This document shows positions 11,141 through 21,592 of a DNA stretch of 64,000 nucleotides, piece by piece. The notes under the pieces are model-generated. The model was not told where the DNA came from, ran no database searches, and worked only from the letters and a program-made list of their open reading frames with translations. The DNA is taken from assembly GCA_030220185.1 (NCBI GenBank), contig JASPKZ010010272.1, positions 3,521,501 to 3,585,500 on the forward strand, in the 5' to 3' direction. The stretch comes from Diploptera punctata. Taxonomy: Eukaryota; Arthropoda; Insecta; Blattodea; Blaberidae. The position numbers and the translations under genes are program-made. How positions within the stretch are numbered: position 1 is the first letter of the stretch; each line of letters starts with the position of its first letter.

Positions 11141-11865
11141 AACTATACGGCATTATATAATTTTCTCTTCATTACAATACATTTGCAACATTTAGTCCAA
11201 ATTCCGTGTTTAAATAAAAAATTGTAAAAAAGAGAGAAAATTACATTATACCACAAATGTCACAAGTAACCTATAAGGCATTTTATGTAACATACAATAT
11301 CATATACGGATACTTGATAAAAGACATTCCTACAGCTTTATGATTAGGCCTATATGTTCTTTAAATTTATGGATCATATTAAATACAAAATATAATTTCG
11401 ACCTAATGTAAAAATTGTGCAAAGAAGTCGCCACCTTAAGCTTTCTTTTTACTTCGCGAATTCTAAAAATTAAAAAAAATTATCTATACTTAAACAAATC
11501 TCATGAATGACATTATCACATAAGATTCAAACAAAAGTACATATGCATTATGATAACAGAAGTACGAAGATCTCACGGACGAACTAAATGTATACGCTCG
11601 CTTCAAGATAATCGAGAACACCCCGCACTGATCAAACAGGAAGTTACATCAGCTCGTACATTGTACCACTATAGGATTCTAACGGGTTGTACAAAATCAT
11701 TAAGAAATCCAAGAAAAAACAATTCTAATGACATCAACTAATAAAACAATTAGGGCTGTATAATACTAATTTAAATGTTTTGTTTTTATTAAGATTGGAT
11801 GAAACTTTTAAACTCAAAAGTCTAAAATTCTATTAGCACCCCTTCTTCTAAATATTCAATTTCCA
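11141..11865. other. No recognised feature
   Basis: AT-rich. The 63-codon frame at 11550 has no features I recognise. Confidence 0.55.
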
Positions 11866-12182
11866 TAGTGTTCTGCCCGAAGGCAGGTCTTTCACTGCAA
11901 TCGTAGCATTTTCATGTTATGTTCTGCAGCTTTACTAGGGAATTATAAGTGTGGTAGCTTCCCATTGCTTTCCACACCGGTGAAGGATGTTGATGATAAG
12001 GAAGTTAATGTTGGCCGGATGATTTTCGGGGACCGTTGGGCCATAAGCTTCCTGACATTTGTCTTACAGGTGAAGAAATACCCCGAAAAAACTCACTCAG
12101 CAGCCTGTCCCGACCGGGAATCGGACCCGGACCCGCTGCGTGACAAGGCAGCGCGCTACTTGAGATCACAGCGGCGGACATT
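11866..12182 (-). mobile_element. SINE S1, copy S1e (near full length)
   Basis: A minus-strand S1 with tRNA-like head (B box region gggtccgattcccgg), central region and 3' end (gggcagaacactatgg). A 12-base insertion-like stretch (gatgatgataaggaag on the + strand) sits in the centre. The 95-codon frame across it is a chance frame. Confidence 0.85.
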
Positions 12183-12715
12183 TCTAAATATACCTACATG
12201 ATTCTATAAATGTTACTCTATTAAAATTTGTCCAACTGTAGTATTCGTGTAATATATTAACTATATTACTTTTTTTAAAAAATGCATTTATGAAGGTGTA
12301 ATCTCATCTGCATTAAATATACACTTCTCTCCCGGGTATGAGCATTGGGAATTTGTGTCATGTTCGTATAATGTGGTTTGTACCTTTGCAAATTGCTTTA
12401 TAATTATGCTCTGTGTTTGTTATTCACCCTCACACACAGAGAAATAATAAAATTATAAAAAAAAGTCATGACGCTTATAATATTTTATTAAATTAAATAC
12501 TAACACACTCAAAACAAATTTGAGGTCATTTAAAGATTCAAAACATGTCACAAAATGGGTTCAACACATATTAAATACATTGTGACGGTATAAAACTTAA
12601 GTACAAAAGTTAGTCGCTAATACTGTACCTTGTATCAGAATAAACTACAAATATAAATTATTACATTCGGTACAATAGCACAGTGGTTTACAAGTTGACA
12701 ATATGTTTTCTTTGT
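12183..12715. other. No recognised feature
   Basis: AT-rich sequence without frames or matches to repeats in this window. Confidence 0.55.
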
Positions 12716-12717
12716 TT

Positions 12718-12870
12718 TCTAATAATAATACTTCTAATAATGATGTTTTATTTATTCTGGCAGAGTTAAGGTCATAAGGCCTTCTCTTCCAGTCGGCTAG
12801 CACAAATAAACAAATACATGTTTATAATTTAGATTAAAGGCATGTATATATATATTGATTGTAATTGAGA
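12718..12870 (-). mobile_element. 3' UTR of family G retrotransposon, copy G3
   Basis: The inverted family G 3' end: (AAT)-type tail, the complement of AATAAA, ctggcagagttaaggtc and ataaggccttctcttccag. No coding part remains. Confidence 0.75.
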
Positions 12871-12910
12871 ATACTACATGTATAAGAAAATTGTATGTTT
12901 GTCTTGGAAT

Positions 12911-14070
12911 TCTTGGGTAGCTCAGTTGGTTAGAGCGCTAAAGGTACTCCTACACAACGACATTAAAGCAATATCCAGAGGCCAAGCCACCAATGCTATA
13001 ATCCCTCTACTGAAACGAACTGAAATGTCAACACTAATAAAAGGAATTCATCCCAAAGATAGCTATATAGAAATAGATTCAACTGGAACTGTAGGGAGTG
13101 CCGACTACTTAATATTCACGGATGGGTCCAAAACGGCTAAGCATGTGGGAGCAGGTATGGTAGCCGAAAAAAACTCAAAAGGAGGTATTTACCAATATGA
13201 AAAGACTTGACATAGAATGCTCAGTCTTCCAGGCAGAACTCCTTGGAATTCAAATGGCAGTTGAATGGATTGAACTACAAAAAGACGTAACTTCAACATA
13301 TGCTATCCACGTAGATTCACAAGCCGCTCTTCTAGTCATAGCTAATAAAAATTAACCAACCCTTTGGCGATCCAAACCAGAGAAAAGCTAATCGTACTCA
13401 AAAAGACGAGAAAGATTGACCTCCACTGGGTTAAAGGTCAAGCAGGTCTTCGAGGGAATGAAAGAGCTGACTATCTGGCTAAAATAGCCGCTAGCTACAA
13501 AAATACTATCGACTATAACTCCATCCCTATAACACGAGGCAAGCAGTTATTAAAAGAATACTATGAAACAATCTGGAATTTAATTTACACCAAATCAAAT
13601 GACGCCTTCCATACCAAAATGTTCATCCCCAACATACCCTACAGACTGTCCCTATCCCTATGGCCTAACTATATAACCATACAATTTCTCACCAACCATG
13701 GACTATTTAAATCCTACCTACACAAAATGAACAAAACTGCTTCACCTTATTGCAACTGCCCAGAAAAATCACTGCAGACGGCCCACCATCTAATGACTGA
13801 ATGCAACAAGTTCTCCAGAGATCGACCAGCTATACTACAAATTGCTACTCCGCCAAATATTCTGAAGTTCCACTTTAACACAGTCAACGTTGCAGAATTT
13901 CTTACGAGGATCTTCCGTCAACTACAAGAACAACTAGAACAATAATTGAACAATTGTAAAACTGTAAATATCCCGTGATATACCATTGGTGAAACACGGG
14001 TTGTTACATATGTGTAAATAAAAAAAAAGTACAGACTTTAGAGACTCGAGTTCAAATCCCGACTCAAGCA
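12911..14070 (+). pseudogene. tRNA-like sequence split by a non-LTR insertion
   Basis: The two ends form one tRNA-like cloverleaf once 12948-14028 is removed. Left piece 12911-12947: acceptor strand tcttggg, TA, D arm gctcagttggttagagc and the 5' anticodon stem. Right piece 14029-14070: gtacaga loop, cttt stem, T arm with B-box-like gagttcaaatccc, and 3' acceptor strand ctcaagc plus a. Six of seven acceptor pairs and a 6-bp anticodon stem form. A T-run at 14073-14078 looks like a Pol III terminator. The loop gtacaga would give anticodon ACA, which is not a normal insect tRNA, so a tRNA pseudogene or SINE head is more likely than a working tRNA. Confidence 0.65.
12948..14028 (+). mobile_element. 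Non-LTR retrotransposon family H fragment with RNase H domain
   Basis: The 3' part of an R1/I/LOA-type element. It is spread over three frames: to 13210, 13197 to about 13350, and 13364-13945. The RNase H acidic residues are visible in order: FTDGSK, FQAELLGIQMA, HVDSQAA and GNERADYLAK. The usual His of the GH.G..GNE motif is Gln (KGQAGLRGNE). A C-terminal zinc-knuckle-like CNCPE...HHLMTEC follows. Two frameshifts disable it. It ends in an A-rich tail and is flanked by a 4-bp direct repeat, GTAC (12944-12947 and 14029-14032), inside a tRNA-like sequence. The 5' truncation is typical of target-primed reverse transcription. Confidence 0.82.
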
Positions 14071-14105
14071 TTCTTTTTTCTTTTCATATATATATATATA
14101 TATAT

Positions 14106-14222
14106 TGTGGAAAGCAACGGGAAGCTACCACACCTATAATTCCTTAGTAAAGCTACAACGCATAGCATGACATTGCTATGATTGCAGTGAAAGACCTGCC
14201 CTCGGGCAGAATTGCTATAGAA
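14106..14222 (+). mobile_element. SINE S1 3' fragment, copy S1f
   Basis: Only the last third of S1 (gtggaaagcaacgggaagctaccacacc to cgggcagaattgctatag). It lies between two inverted tRNA-like sequences and follows an (AT)n tract. Confidence 0.82.
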
Positions 14223-14260
14223 TGAATATACATATATAAATATGGTATAAGAAAAATAAA

Positions 14261-14330
14261 TGCCTGGACGGGATTCGAACCCGGAACTCTGAGTCTGTAC
14301 CTCAGCGTGTTATCCATTACACCACCAGGC
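14261..14330 (-). pseudogene. tRNA-like sequence with GTACAGA anticodon loop
   Basis: On the minus strand this 70-base sequence folds as a cloverleaf: acceptor gcctgg/ccaggc, a short D arm (gtgtaatggataacac), anticodon stem ctgag/ctcag with loop gtacaga, and a T arm with B box gggttcgaatccc. A (3'-end base) and ttta-ttttt follow. The same loop and similar flanks are seen in the interrupted tRNA-like sequence at 12911-14070. A canonical identity cannot be given (anticodon ACA), so it is probably a tRNA-derived repeat. Confidence 0.6.
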
Positions 14331-14464
14331 GAATCCAATTCAAACACTTATTTTTCTTATATATGTATTATATTCTCCATTATTACTAGATGTCGCGAGA
14401 ACTCGGTCTTCACTGCCATCTAGTAGCTGACTATAACAAGTAATCAAATTAAAGATTATATATA

Positions 14465-15783
14465 CGAGGTGTGATCAATAAGTTTCCGGAATGAGGCCAT
14501 AAACACAAAACAACACTTCAAAGTTTCTATTCAGCACTGTCACCTTCGAAGTAGTCACCTTGGGAGTTGATACACTTGTCCCAGCGCTTCTGCCAATGCT
14601 GGAAGTCGTCTTCTTTAAATGTGTCCAATGCCTTCTGCGATTCGCGCTAAATGAGATCAATGTCCTCAAAACGATGTCCTCGGAGCCGAATTTTTAGCCG
14701 TGGGAACAGGAAAAAGTCTGCTGGAGCTAGATCTGGAGAATAGGCTGGATGGGGAACAGTACTCATCCTATTTTTGTCCAAAAACTGGCGGACAGAAATT
14801 GCTTTGTGCGCGGCCGCATTATCGTGATGCAGGAACCAGTCACCAGTCCTCCATTTCTCTGGCCGTTTGAGTCGCACACTCTCCCTCAATCTTTGCAACA
14901 CTTGTTTGTAGTACACTTGATTCACTGTTTAACCCCGTGGTACAAATTCCTTATGCACAATTCCATTAATATAAAAAAAAATCATCATTGACATCACATT
15001 CGATCGAACTTGTCTGACTTTCTTGGGGGTGGAGATGCAGGACTCTTCCATTGCGAAGACTGTTGTTTAGTTTCTGGATCGTAGCCACAAATCCATGCTT
15101 CATCACCAGTAATAACCTTTTCCATGAACCGTGGGTCATTTTTAAGCTGTTCTTTAAGATCTGTGCAGGCAATTACACGACTTTCCTTTTGGTCATTTGA
15201 AAGGAGGCGGGGCACGAACTTCGCAGCAATTCTTCGCATGTTCAAATCGTCTTTCAAAATGCTTTGAACACTTCCAAACGAGAGTGCTAGTGCATCAGAC
15301 AGTTCTCGTATTGTAATGCGTCTATCTTTTAATACCATTTCCCTCACTCGATCGATATTTTTATTGGTTTTGCTGTAAATTGGTCGTCCCAGACGATTTT
15401 CATCCTTAACCGATGTCACGCCCCTTTTAAATTTCGAAAACCCACTCAAATGCTTGAGATTTGCCCATTGCTTCCTCCACATAAGCTGTTCGTAACATTT
15501 GATATGTTTCTGTTGCAGTTTTACAAAGTTTAAAGCAAAATTTGATGCATGTTCTTTGTTCGTCGTAATCCCGCATTGTTGCCACACAGAGAAATCGCCG
15601 CATGCACAAAACACGTCTTCACTTCAGAGCTTCTACCAGCATACTGCAAGGTCAGAGAAGGTCGCACGACCCCTCAAATTCATCACAAGGAAATTCTGAG
15701 TGTACAGCCTGGGTGAAAATTAAAAACTCCTCAATGGCATAATTGTTTTGAAGTCATTCCGGAAACTTATTGATCACACCTCG
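14465..15783 (-). mobile_element. Complete mariner transposon (1319 bp, TA target)
   Basis: Perfect 30-bp terminal inverted repeats at 14465-14494 and 15754-15783 (beginning cgaggtgtgatcaat), each flanked by the TA target duplication, embedded in (TA)n. The size and single minus-strand gene fit a classical mariner. The ends are perfectly conserved, so it could be mobilised in trans, but its own transposase is broken. Confidence 0.93.
14527..15609 (-). pseudogene. mariner transposase (DD34D), broken
   Basis: A cut-and-paste transposase of the mariner family. The N-terminal helix-turn-helix region (RDYDEQRTCIKFCFKL, ETYQMLRTAY) lies in the frame 15609-15427. After a frameshift near 15430 the next frame carries RLGRP..SKT.ENI and the first catalytic Asp in TGDEAW. 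A second frameshift near 15000 and a stop near 14930 precede the frame with HHDNAAAH (second Asp) and SPDLAPADFFLFP (third Asp). Exactly 34 residues separate the last two Asp, the mariner signature. An in-frame stop near 14650 is followed by the usual C-terminus (FQHWQKRWDKC, GDYFEGD). All catalytic residues survive, so the decay is fairly recent. Confidence 0.92.
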
Positions 15784-15815
<32 letters not shown>

Positions 15816-16642
15816 CACTATACTAATTTAATTATAATGGATTAAAAAATGCATTAATAGTTGCAATATAAATTTAATGTACCTACAACATTATATACAA
15901 TAAACATAATAAGTAACATCAATAATGATAACAGTAGTAACATGGTAAACTAAAAACACCAATTAACATTAAGGTAGAATTTATCACTTACCTCATATTG
16001 GTGAGGTGAGTGATAAAAAATTCTACCTTAATGAATATACCTCAAAGTGAGAATTCCTTAAATAAGTAACCAACTAACATGTTCTTTACAAGGGGGTAAT
16101 GATCAAGCCAAAGTTAGAACAAACATAGATTTATATTTATTTTAAATGATGCTAACGTCCGGCAACCCATGATTTCCTGTGATAGGGAATTCTAGTTGCG
16201 AGAAGTAGAGATAGTATATGATGTGGAGCGACGGGATGTCCTATATGAGCAAAAGATTATGCTGTGATCGTGTATATAAGGTTGGAAGATAGACACTGGA
16301 AACGAAAGGTTAAATAATTGGGAGACGGAGTATATAGAATCTTAAATAAGAGAACTAGACAATGTTTTTTTTTTCTATCTTTGAGATAACAATTCGTGGA
16401 AAAATGAAAAAAATATAATATTTTCGGACATTAAACATGAATCGGATACACATATTATGAGTACGCTGCAGTTTGTCTTACAATCTGTTATTTATGTCAA
16501 TAATTATCATATCCATGAAGTTTTCAAGTTTTCTGTATTTTTTTTTGTAAATAATATGAATTCAATCGACACTCCACATTTGTCCTGGAGAATAGTATAT
16601 TTAAATTTCACAAACATAATGTAGCAGACAAATGGTATGTTA
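15784..16642. other. Spacer with (TA)n and a hairpin
   Basis: (TA)n after the mariner, then non-coding AT-rich DNA containing the hairpin at 15967-16033. Nothing else recognised. Confidence 0.55.
15967..16033. repeat. Short perfect-looking hairpin
   Basis: Arms of about 28 bases (cattaaggtagaatttatcact... and ...agtgataaaaaattctaccttaatg) around an 8-base centre, differing by a short A-run. Possibly a tiny foldback/MITE remnant. Confidence 0.8.
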
Positions 16643-17030
16643 AGGTGCGTTGCAAAATGATACAACCACCGTATTTTTCGAGACTGTACTGAAAAAAAAA
16701 AAAAAGAATGATCTGTAACAAATTATCCTAGGCTGTATGGAGGCTATAATGTGTGCACAACGTTATATTGTAAACAAAGACACTATCTGGTCTGATAATA
16801 CAACCACTAGTTCAATCGCCAGTTGTAAATTCATACAACCAGCTGTAGCATAATGATACAACCACCAGTCCATGTAAACAAACAGTCATACTTATCTTAA
16901 TCTCTGTTACTGCCAGTTTTACCGCATAGGGCATGTATAAGTACATAGGATAATAAAAATATTTGCATTCTGAACTTTTCAGTTAGTGTTTAAGACAGTC
17001 TGGGTTTAAGACTGTCAGATTACGAGAACG

Positions 17031-17130
17031 GGGAAATACTCTCTTATAAGGATGAAAATGTGGAAAAAGGGTAAATACTCTCTTATAAGGATGAAAATGT
17101 GGAAAAAGGGTAAATACTCTCTTATAAGGT
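17031..17130. repeat. 39-bp tandem repeat, 2.6 copies
   Basis: Units start at 17031, 17069 and 17108 (consensus gggtaaatactctcttataag...). 39 is a multiple of three, so the expansion would keep frame in the transposase N-terminus. The second and third copies are almost identical, so it arose late. Confidence 0.85.
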
Positions 17131-17916
17131 CGAAGAATTATCATCTAGAGAAACAGCACCCAGCAAAAAGGATTGACAGGTCCCAAAGGATTGACAGGCG
17201 GTGAACAGTTTTTTTGAAGGATGGACCTGAATATTGTAAAAAAAAGTATCCTGAAAGACCACATATACACATATTGATTGCTAGAGGAGGGGTTGGTGAT
17301 CATAGGACTGAGTGCAGGTTGTGCCTCCCTGGGAAGATTAGCTCAAGACCTCAACATGAATGTGTACAAGTCTACATTATCTAGAAAGGTGTCACGAAGC
17401 AAATTAATGATATATAAAAAAATTGCAGTCTCGACTTTCAAATACGTAAGATGCGACGAGTAGCCTGAGCAAAGCAACATCTGACCTGTTAGTTTGAAGT
17501 GATGAGAAATTTCAATTAAGAGGGTTGTATAGGGTAGGTTATTTGTGGGATGATTTGCGGAAAGAAGAATATATATTTACGGTCAACAAGAAGGAAAATC
17601 GCTAATAATGGTAAAGGCTGGGTTTGGTTATGGAGCCAAACAAATATAAGCCTTCCCTACGAGCCGAACGAATGCAACTGGCTATCATGATGTGCTACAC
17701 ATTCACCTTTTACTTGGGGAGACGATTGGAGGTCCATTTTGGATATTCCAACAGAATAATGCTCATATCCATGATGCAAACTCTACACAGGAATGGTTTC
17801 TGCAGAATGGGTACATGATATGGAGTGGCCCTCAAATCCACCTGATCTAAATGCGATGGGAGAATCTCTGGTGTACTTCGTTTCGTACTGTGTATGCTGA
17901 TGTATCAATGAGTTGA

Positions 17917-18242
17917 AAAACACCATGGCACGACAGGCCTAGAAGCCCTTGGCATATCAGCCGGTTACTGGCCTCACATCCATATGTTAATCACAAAGGT
18001 AAACGATCATCCAGCCAGTGTAGGGGTGACATGTGACCAGCCGTTATAGCTGATTTTTCTCAACCTGGAGCCGCTACTTATTGTAGCTACTCAAATTCTT
18101 CACGATGCTAGGTGGGTACCAGTCCCATACTGACCGAAATTTCACGAGAAAATGTCTTCCCTCATGAAGACTCGAACCAGCGCAAGTCCCATAGCTCGGC
18201 GCCAAGGCATCTGGCCTTAACCACTCCGCTACAGCGCCAGAC
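17917..18242 (-). mobile_element. SINE S2 (tRNA-Leu/Ser-type head), copy S2a
   Basis: On the minus strand it starts with a type-II-tRNA-like head: A box gtggttaaggcc, a long variable region, and B box ggttcgagtct. A ~230-base body follows (ccgctacaactggctggg region reversed). The element strand ends gccatggtgtttt, a T-rich tail. A perfect 13-bp target duplication, ATCAATGAGTTGA, flanks it (17904-17916 and 18243-18255), so it retroposed into the Tc1-like gene. Confidence 0.85.
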
Positions 18243-18410
18243 ATCAATGAGTTGAGGGCAGCAATAATCTCTGCATGGAAAATATGGAGTTGTCAATGCT
18301 GCAGAAACATCTAGTAGCATGTGTGATAGTGTTTATAAAGAGGAACTTGAAATATGGAACCTTCATTGGGTATTAGGTCCAGTGGTTGTATAATTTTGCT
18401 ACATAAAAAT

Positions 18411-18760
18411 TAAAAAAAAAACTCCTGGCGCGACAGGCCTACAAGGCCCTTAGCCTACCAGCCGGCTGCTGGCCTCACATCCACATGTGTCAATCACAGA
18501 GGTAGATGATAATCAGCCAGTATAGGGGTGACATGTGGTCAGCATGTCGAGTCCCCCAGCCGTTATAGCTGGTTTTCTCAACCTGGAGCCGCTACTTATT
18601 GTAGCTACCCAAATGCATCACGATGCTGGGTGGGCACCGGTCCCATACTGGCCGAAATACCATGAGAAAATTCCTTCCCCCATGGAGACTCGAACCAGCG
18701 CAAGTCCCGTAGCTCTGCGCCAAGGCTTCCTGCCTTAACCACTCGGCTATGGCGCGGGAC
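18411..18760 (-). mobile_element. SINE S2, copy S2b (full length)
   Basis: The minus-strand element begins gtcccgcgccatagccgagtgg (tRNA-Leu/Ser-like) with A box gtggttaaggc and B box ggttcgagtctcc, and ends cgccaggag followed by a run of T. The perfect 13-bp target duplication GCTACATAAAAAT lies at 18398-18410 and 18761-18773. The 67-codon frame at 18535 is a chance frame present in other S2 copies. Confidence 0.88.
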
Positions 18761-18965
18761 GCTACATAAAAATGGTGTGCATAAATGTTGGTTAAGTTAT
18801 CCAGGTATTCTATTAAGTTTCAGTTTAGACATTAAATTCAGTTGCAGTTTTTGACAGGCATACATATCACAGTGCATAAGGCATGTCCAAATAAAGTTTA
18901 TGATTGTGTATGTATTTAGGTGTGCCTTGCCATCGGTATGGTGGTTGTATCACTCTGAACGCATC

Positions 18966-19518
18966 TAGCCAACGGTTACTGTTGTAAGACTTTGAAATAG
19001 ATAGTAGAAACAATAAAATTAATCTGGGCATGAGTAATACCTAGACCATGACCTGCCACTGGATTGTGAAAATAATATCAAGCCTGACTGCTTCACATGG
19101 TCTATACGTACATGAAACATTGTTCTCCGTTGAGCTTATCTGCAGATTATAATTGATGACTAATGTAACTCATTGTCATTTTTAAGAGTTAATATAAGGG
19201 GTTAAGTCACGTTAAAAGACACCAACTGTTTGGCTGTCCTCTTTAATTGGTTGAAAGTGATGGGTGAAATATTTCCATATCTGGAATAACAGTGGTTAGT
19301 CACGACATTTTAGAGTCGTGGAGTCAATAATAGTGACTTGTCTGCCTTCACAGCAGTTATCCGATATTACACAACCATATCCATGCTGCTGACACCAGTA
19401 TGTTTGTTCACTTGTTTGCAAAATATGGATATGCGCAATATGCAACTTGTTTTCTAGTCCAAAACAACATACATAGGCTACATACATATATTCTAAACTC
19501 TAGAAAATATATTTTACA
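18966..19518. other. No recognised feature
   Basis: Non-coding sequence between the Tc1-like element and SINE S1g. Confidence 0.55.
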
Positions 19519-19529
19519 ATATAATTATG

Positions 19530-19857
19530 TCCACCGCTGTGATCTCGAGGTAGCGTGCTGCCTTGTCACGCAGCGGGCCCGGGTTCGATCCCCGGTCGGG
19601 GCAGTTTTTCTGGGTGAGGTTTTTATCGGGGTTTTTCCTCACCTGTAAGATAAATGTCAGGAAAACTTTAAGATCCAAACGGTCCCCGAAATCATATGGC
19701 CATCCATCATCATCCTTATCATCATCCTCACCGGTGTGGAAAGCAACGGGAAGCTACCACACACTACAATTCCCTAGTAAAGCTGTAAGCATAGCATGAA
19801 AATGCTATGATTGCCGTGAAGGACCTGTCTTCGGGCAGAATTACTATGGATGGACGG
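19530..19857 (+). mobile_element. SINE S1, copy S1g (full length with target duplication)
   Basis: Complete S1: tRNA-like head with A box (ggtagcgtgctgcc) and B box (gggttcgatcccc), central region, and 3' domain ending cgggcagaattactatgg. An 11-bp duplication, ATATAATTATG, lies at 19519-19529 and 19858-19868. This is the best reference copy of the family here. The frames 19400-19648 and 19563-19799 are chance frames. Confidence 0.92.
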
Positions 19858-19868
19858 ATATAATTATG

Positions 19869-20858
19869 ATCTCCTATATGGAGGTTACATATCACATTTT
19901 TATAATTACGTCAATTTACTTTAGTCATCTGGATACAAGGAATTTTTCAGTGTATAATCACAAGTTATTCAAATTTGTATTCAGAAATAACAAATGCTTG
20001 GTGCGATATAATGCAATTTTATTTCTGTGCAAATACGACAAACTTGTTCTAGGGGCATGTATGCTAATATCTGTCACGAATACACCATACTATTAAATAA
20101 AGTTTACATTACCATAATATTGTTTTTTCGCCCAATTCCCATATAAACTAAACATAATGAACTAAATGTTTCTACAGAACTGTTCTCTACAATGGTCATA
20201 AAAAGCAAGTTGATTTTGTCATTTTACCTGCTTTGTCTACAATAAAACTTAAAAGCGGTTTCTGGCATTTTGTTGGCATAAGCATGAATTTACAATTGAC
20301 AAGAGTGATCGTGAAAGTGTGTATAATTTTACTTTGGCTAATACTCGTAATTTTAGTTCTCGAACTGAATGCAAACACTCTTTGATAGCATGCAATAAAT
20401 TGTTTTTGATAACTTTAAACAACATGTTTTTCATACATCACACTATTTAGTGTATTACAGTATACAGAAAAGTTGTGTTTATGTAAGACCAGATGGTATG
20501 GAATACACGGAAGTACCTGAAGGAGAATTTAAACTATATATTAAAAAATGTAAAAGTTATTTTAAAAAAGTATCTGTATTAATAAGCTAGACTTCGCGAA
20601 GACAATATATTTAAAAATTATCAAATGCTGTAAAATAAATTGTTTTAAACTGAACGGAACAAATGACATATTGGACATTTTATTTTTACACCAATACATA
20701 TTGCATACCTATATTACAATGCCCTCTAAGGATTAAATCAAGCAGAAACGCCATCAGATAAATCAGATAAAACAGGTTTTAAATCATAGTACTATTGGGC
20801 GATAGCGAGGATATACTACGGGCCAACATGCACACACTCATGAGTACGGTAACACTAA
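19869..20858. other. 1 kb with no recognised gene
   Basis: Several overlapping 60-76-codon frames on both strands with very low-complexity composition. None resembles a known protein. Confidence 0.55.
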
Positions 20859-21592
20859 AAAATTGGGATGGAAGTAAATATCAATAAAACTAAATATATG
20901 ATCACATATAGAAATAGATTAATAATGGAAATGGACAGGTAATGAATGACAAATGAGGGAAATTTTGAAGAAGTGGCTGAATTCAAATACCTAGGAACAA
21001 TAATCACAAATAGGAATGAAATGCACAAAGAAACTAAATATAGGCTCAATTCTGGAAATGCATGCTATTATGCATTACAGGGACTCTTGGCGTCCCAACT
21101 CCTTTAAAAATCATGTTAAACTGAAAATACATAAAACTATTATTCCATCAGTTATATTATATGGATGCGAAACATGGACTCTTACTTTAAAGGAGGAAAG
21201 GAGATTACTAGTATTTGAGAATAAAGTTCTTAGGAAAAAGTTTGGACCAAAGAGAGATGAACAGGCAGGTGAATGGAGAAGACTACATAACAGTGAACTA
21301 CATGGTCTTTATAGGAAGCCAGATATAATAAGAACAGTTAAGTCTCGTAGACTGCGATGGGCAGGACATGTAGCACGAATGGGGATTGAAACAGGTGCAT
21401 GCAAGCTTCTTGTAGGAAAACGCCCAGTTGGTAGACCAAGAACGAGGTGGAAGAATAACATTAACCATGAATTCATGGAAGTAAATTATACAGGGAATGA
21501 TTGGAAAACATCTTAGGATAGGAATGTATGGAGAGCATATGTCCGCGCGGCCATGAACCTACGGGTTCGATAGTGCCAGTGAGTTAGGATTA
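20859..21592 (+). mobile_element. Non-LTR family A, copy A5 (longest intact frame)
   Basis: A 5'-truncated RTE-like element. Pieces of FKYLGTIIT lie near 20980. The open frame 21016-21516 (166 codons) then carries VILYGCETWTLT, RRLLVFENKVLR, GEWRRLHNSELHGLYRKPD, RRLRWAGHVARM and RPVGRPRTRW. The last ~20 residues are lost through a deletion and frameshift at about 21510 (tcttagg for attagctcagg). The tail is gtgagttagg. The catalytic YxDD and endonuclease are absent. Confidence 0.88.

Larger units (their letters stand above)
16985..18330 (+). pseudogene. Tc1-like transposase, heavily decayed
   Basis: Recognisable only in pieces. SDEKFQLRGLYRVGYLWDDL (around 17497-17550) holds the first catalytic Asp. 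FQQNNAHIHDANSTQEWF.QNGY (around 17740-17815) holds the second catalytic segment with Asp changed to Asn. Past this, a frameshifted SGPQIHLI..M.WENLW and VYADVSM replace the usual PDLNP.ENLW. ELRAAIISAW continues after SINE S2a (18256 onwards). The N-terminal part contains 39-bp tandem copies (17031-17130). Stops and frameshifts are numerous. Confidence 0.78.
16643..18965 (+). mobile_element. Tc1-like DNA transposon with two nested SINEs
   Basis: Terminal inverted repeats at 16643-16672 and about 18936-18965 share tgcgtt.ca.a.tgatacaaccacc, each followed by a TA target. Inside is a decayed Tc1-like transposase interrupted by SINE S2a and followed by a second SINE, S2b. Without the SINEs the element would be about 1.6 kb, normal for Tc1-like transposons. 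The acaaccacc motif recurs inside both ends (near 16800, 16835, 16858 and 18383), suggesting sub-terminal repeats used as transposase sites. Confidence 0.8.

Noticed and set aside
14261..14330. Functional tRNA gene
   Set aside because: Anticodon would be ACA, position 32 is G, the D stem is short and a pair in the acceptor is broken.
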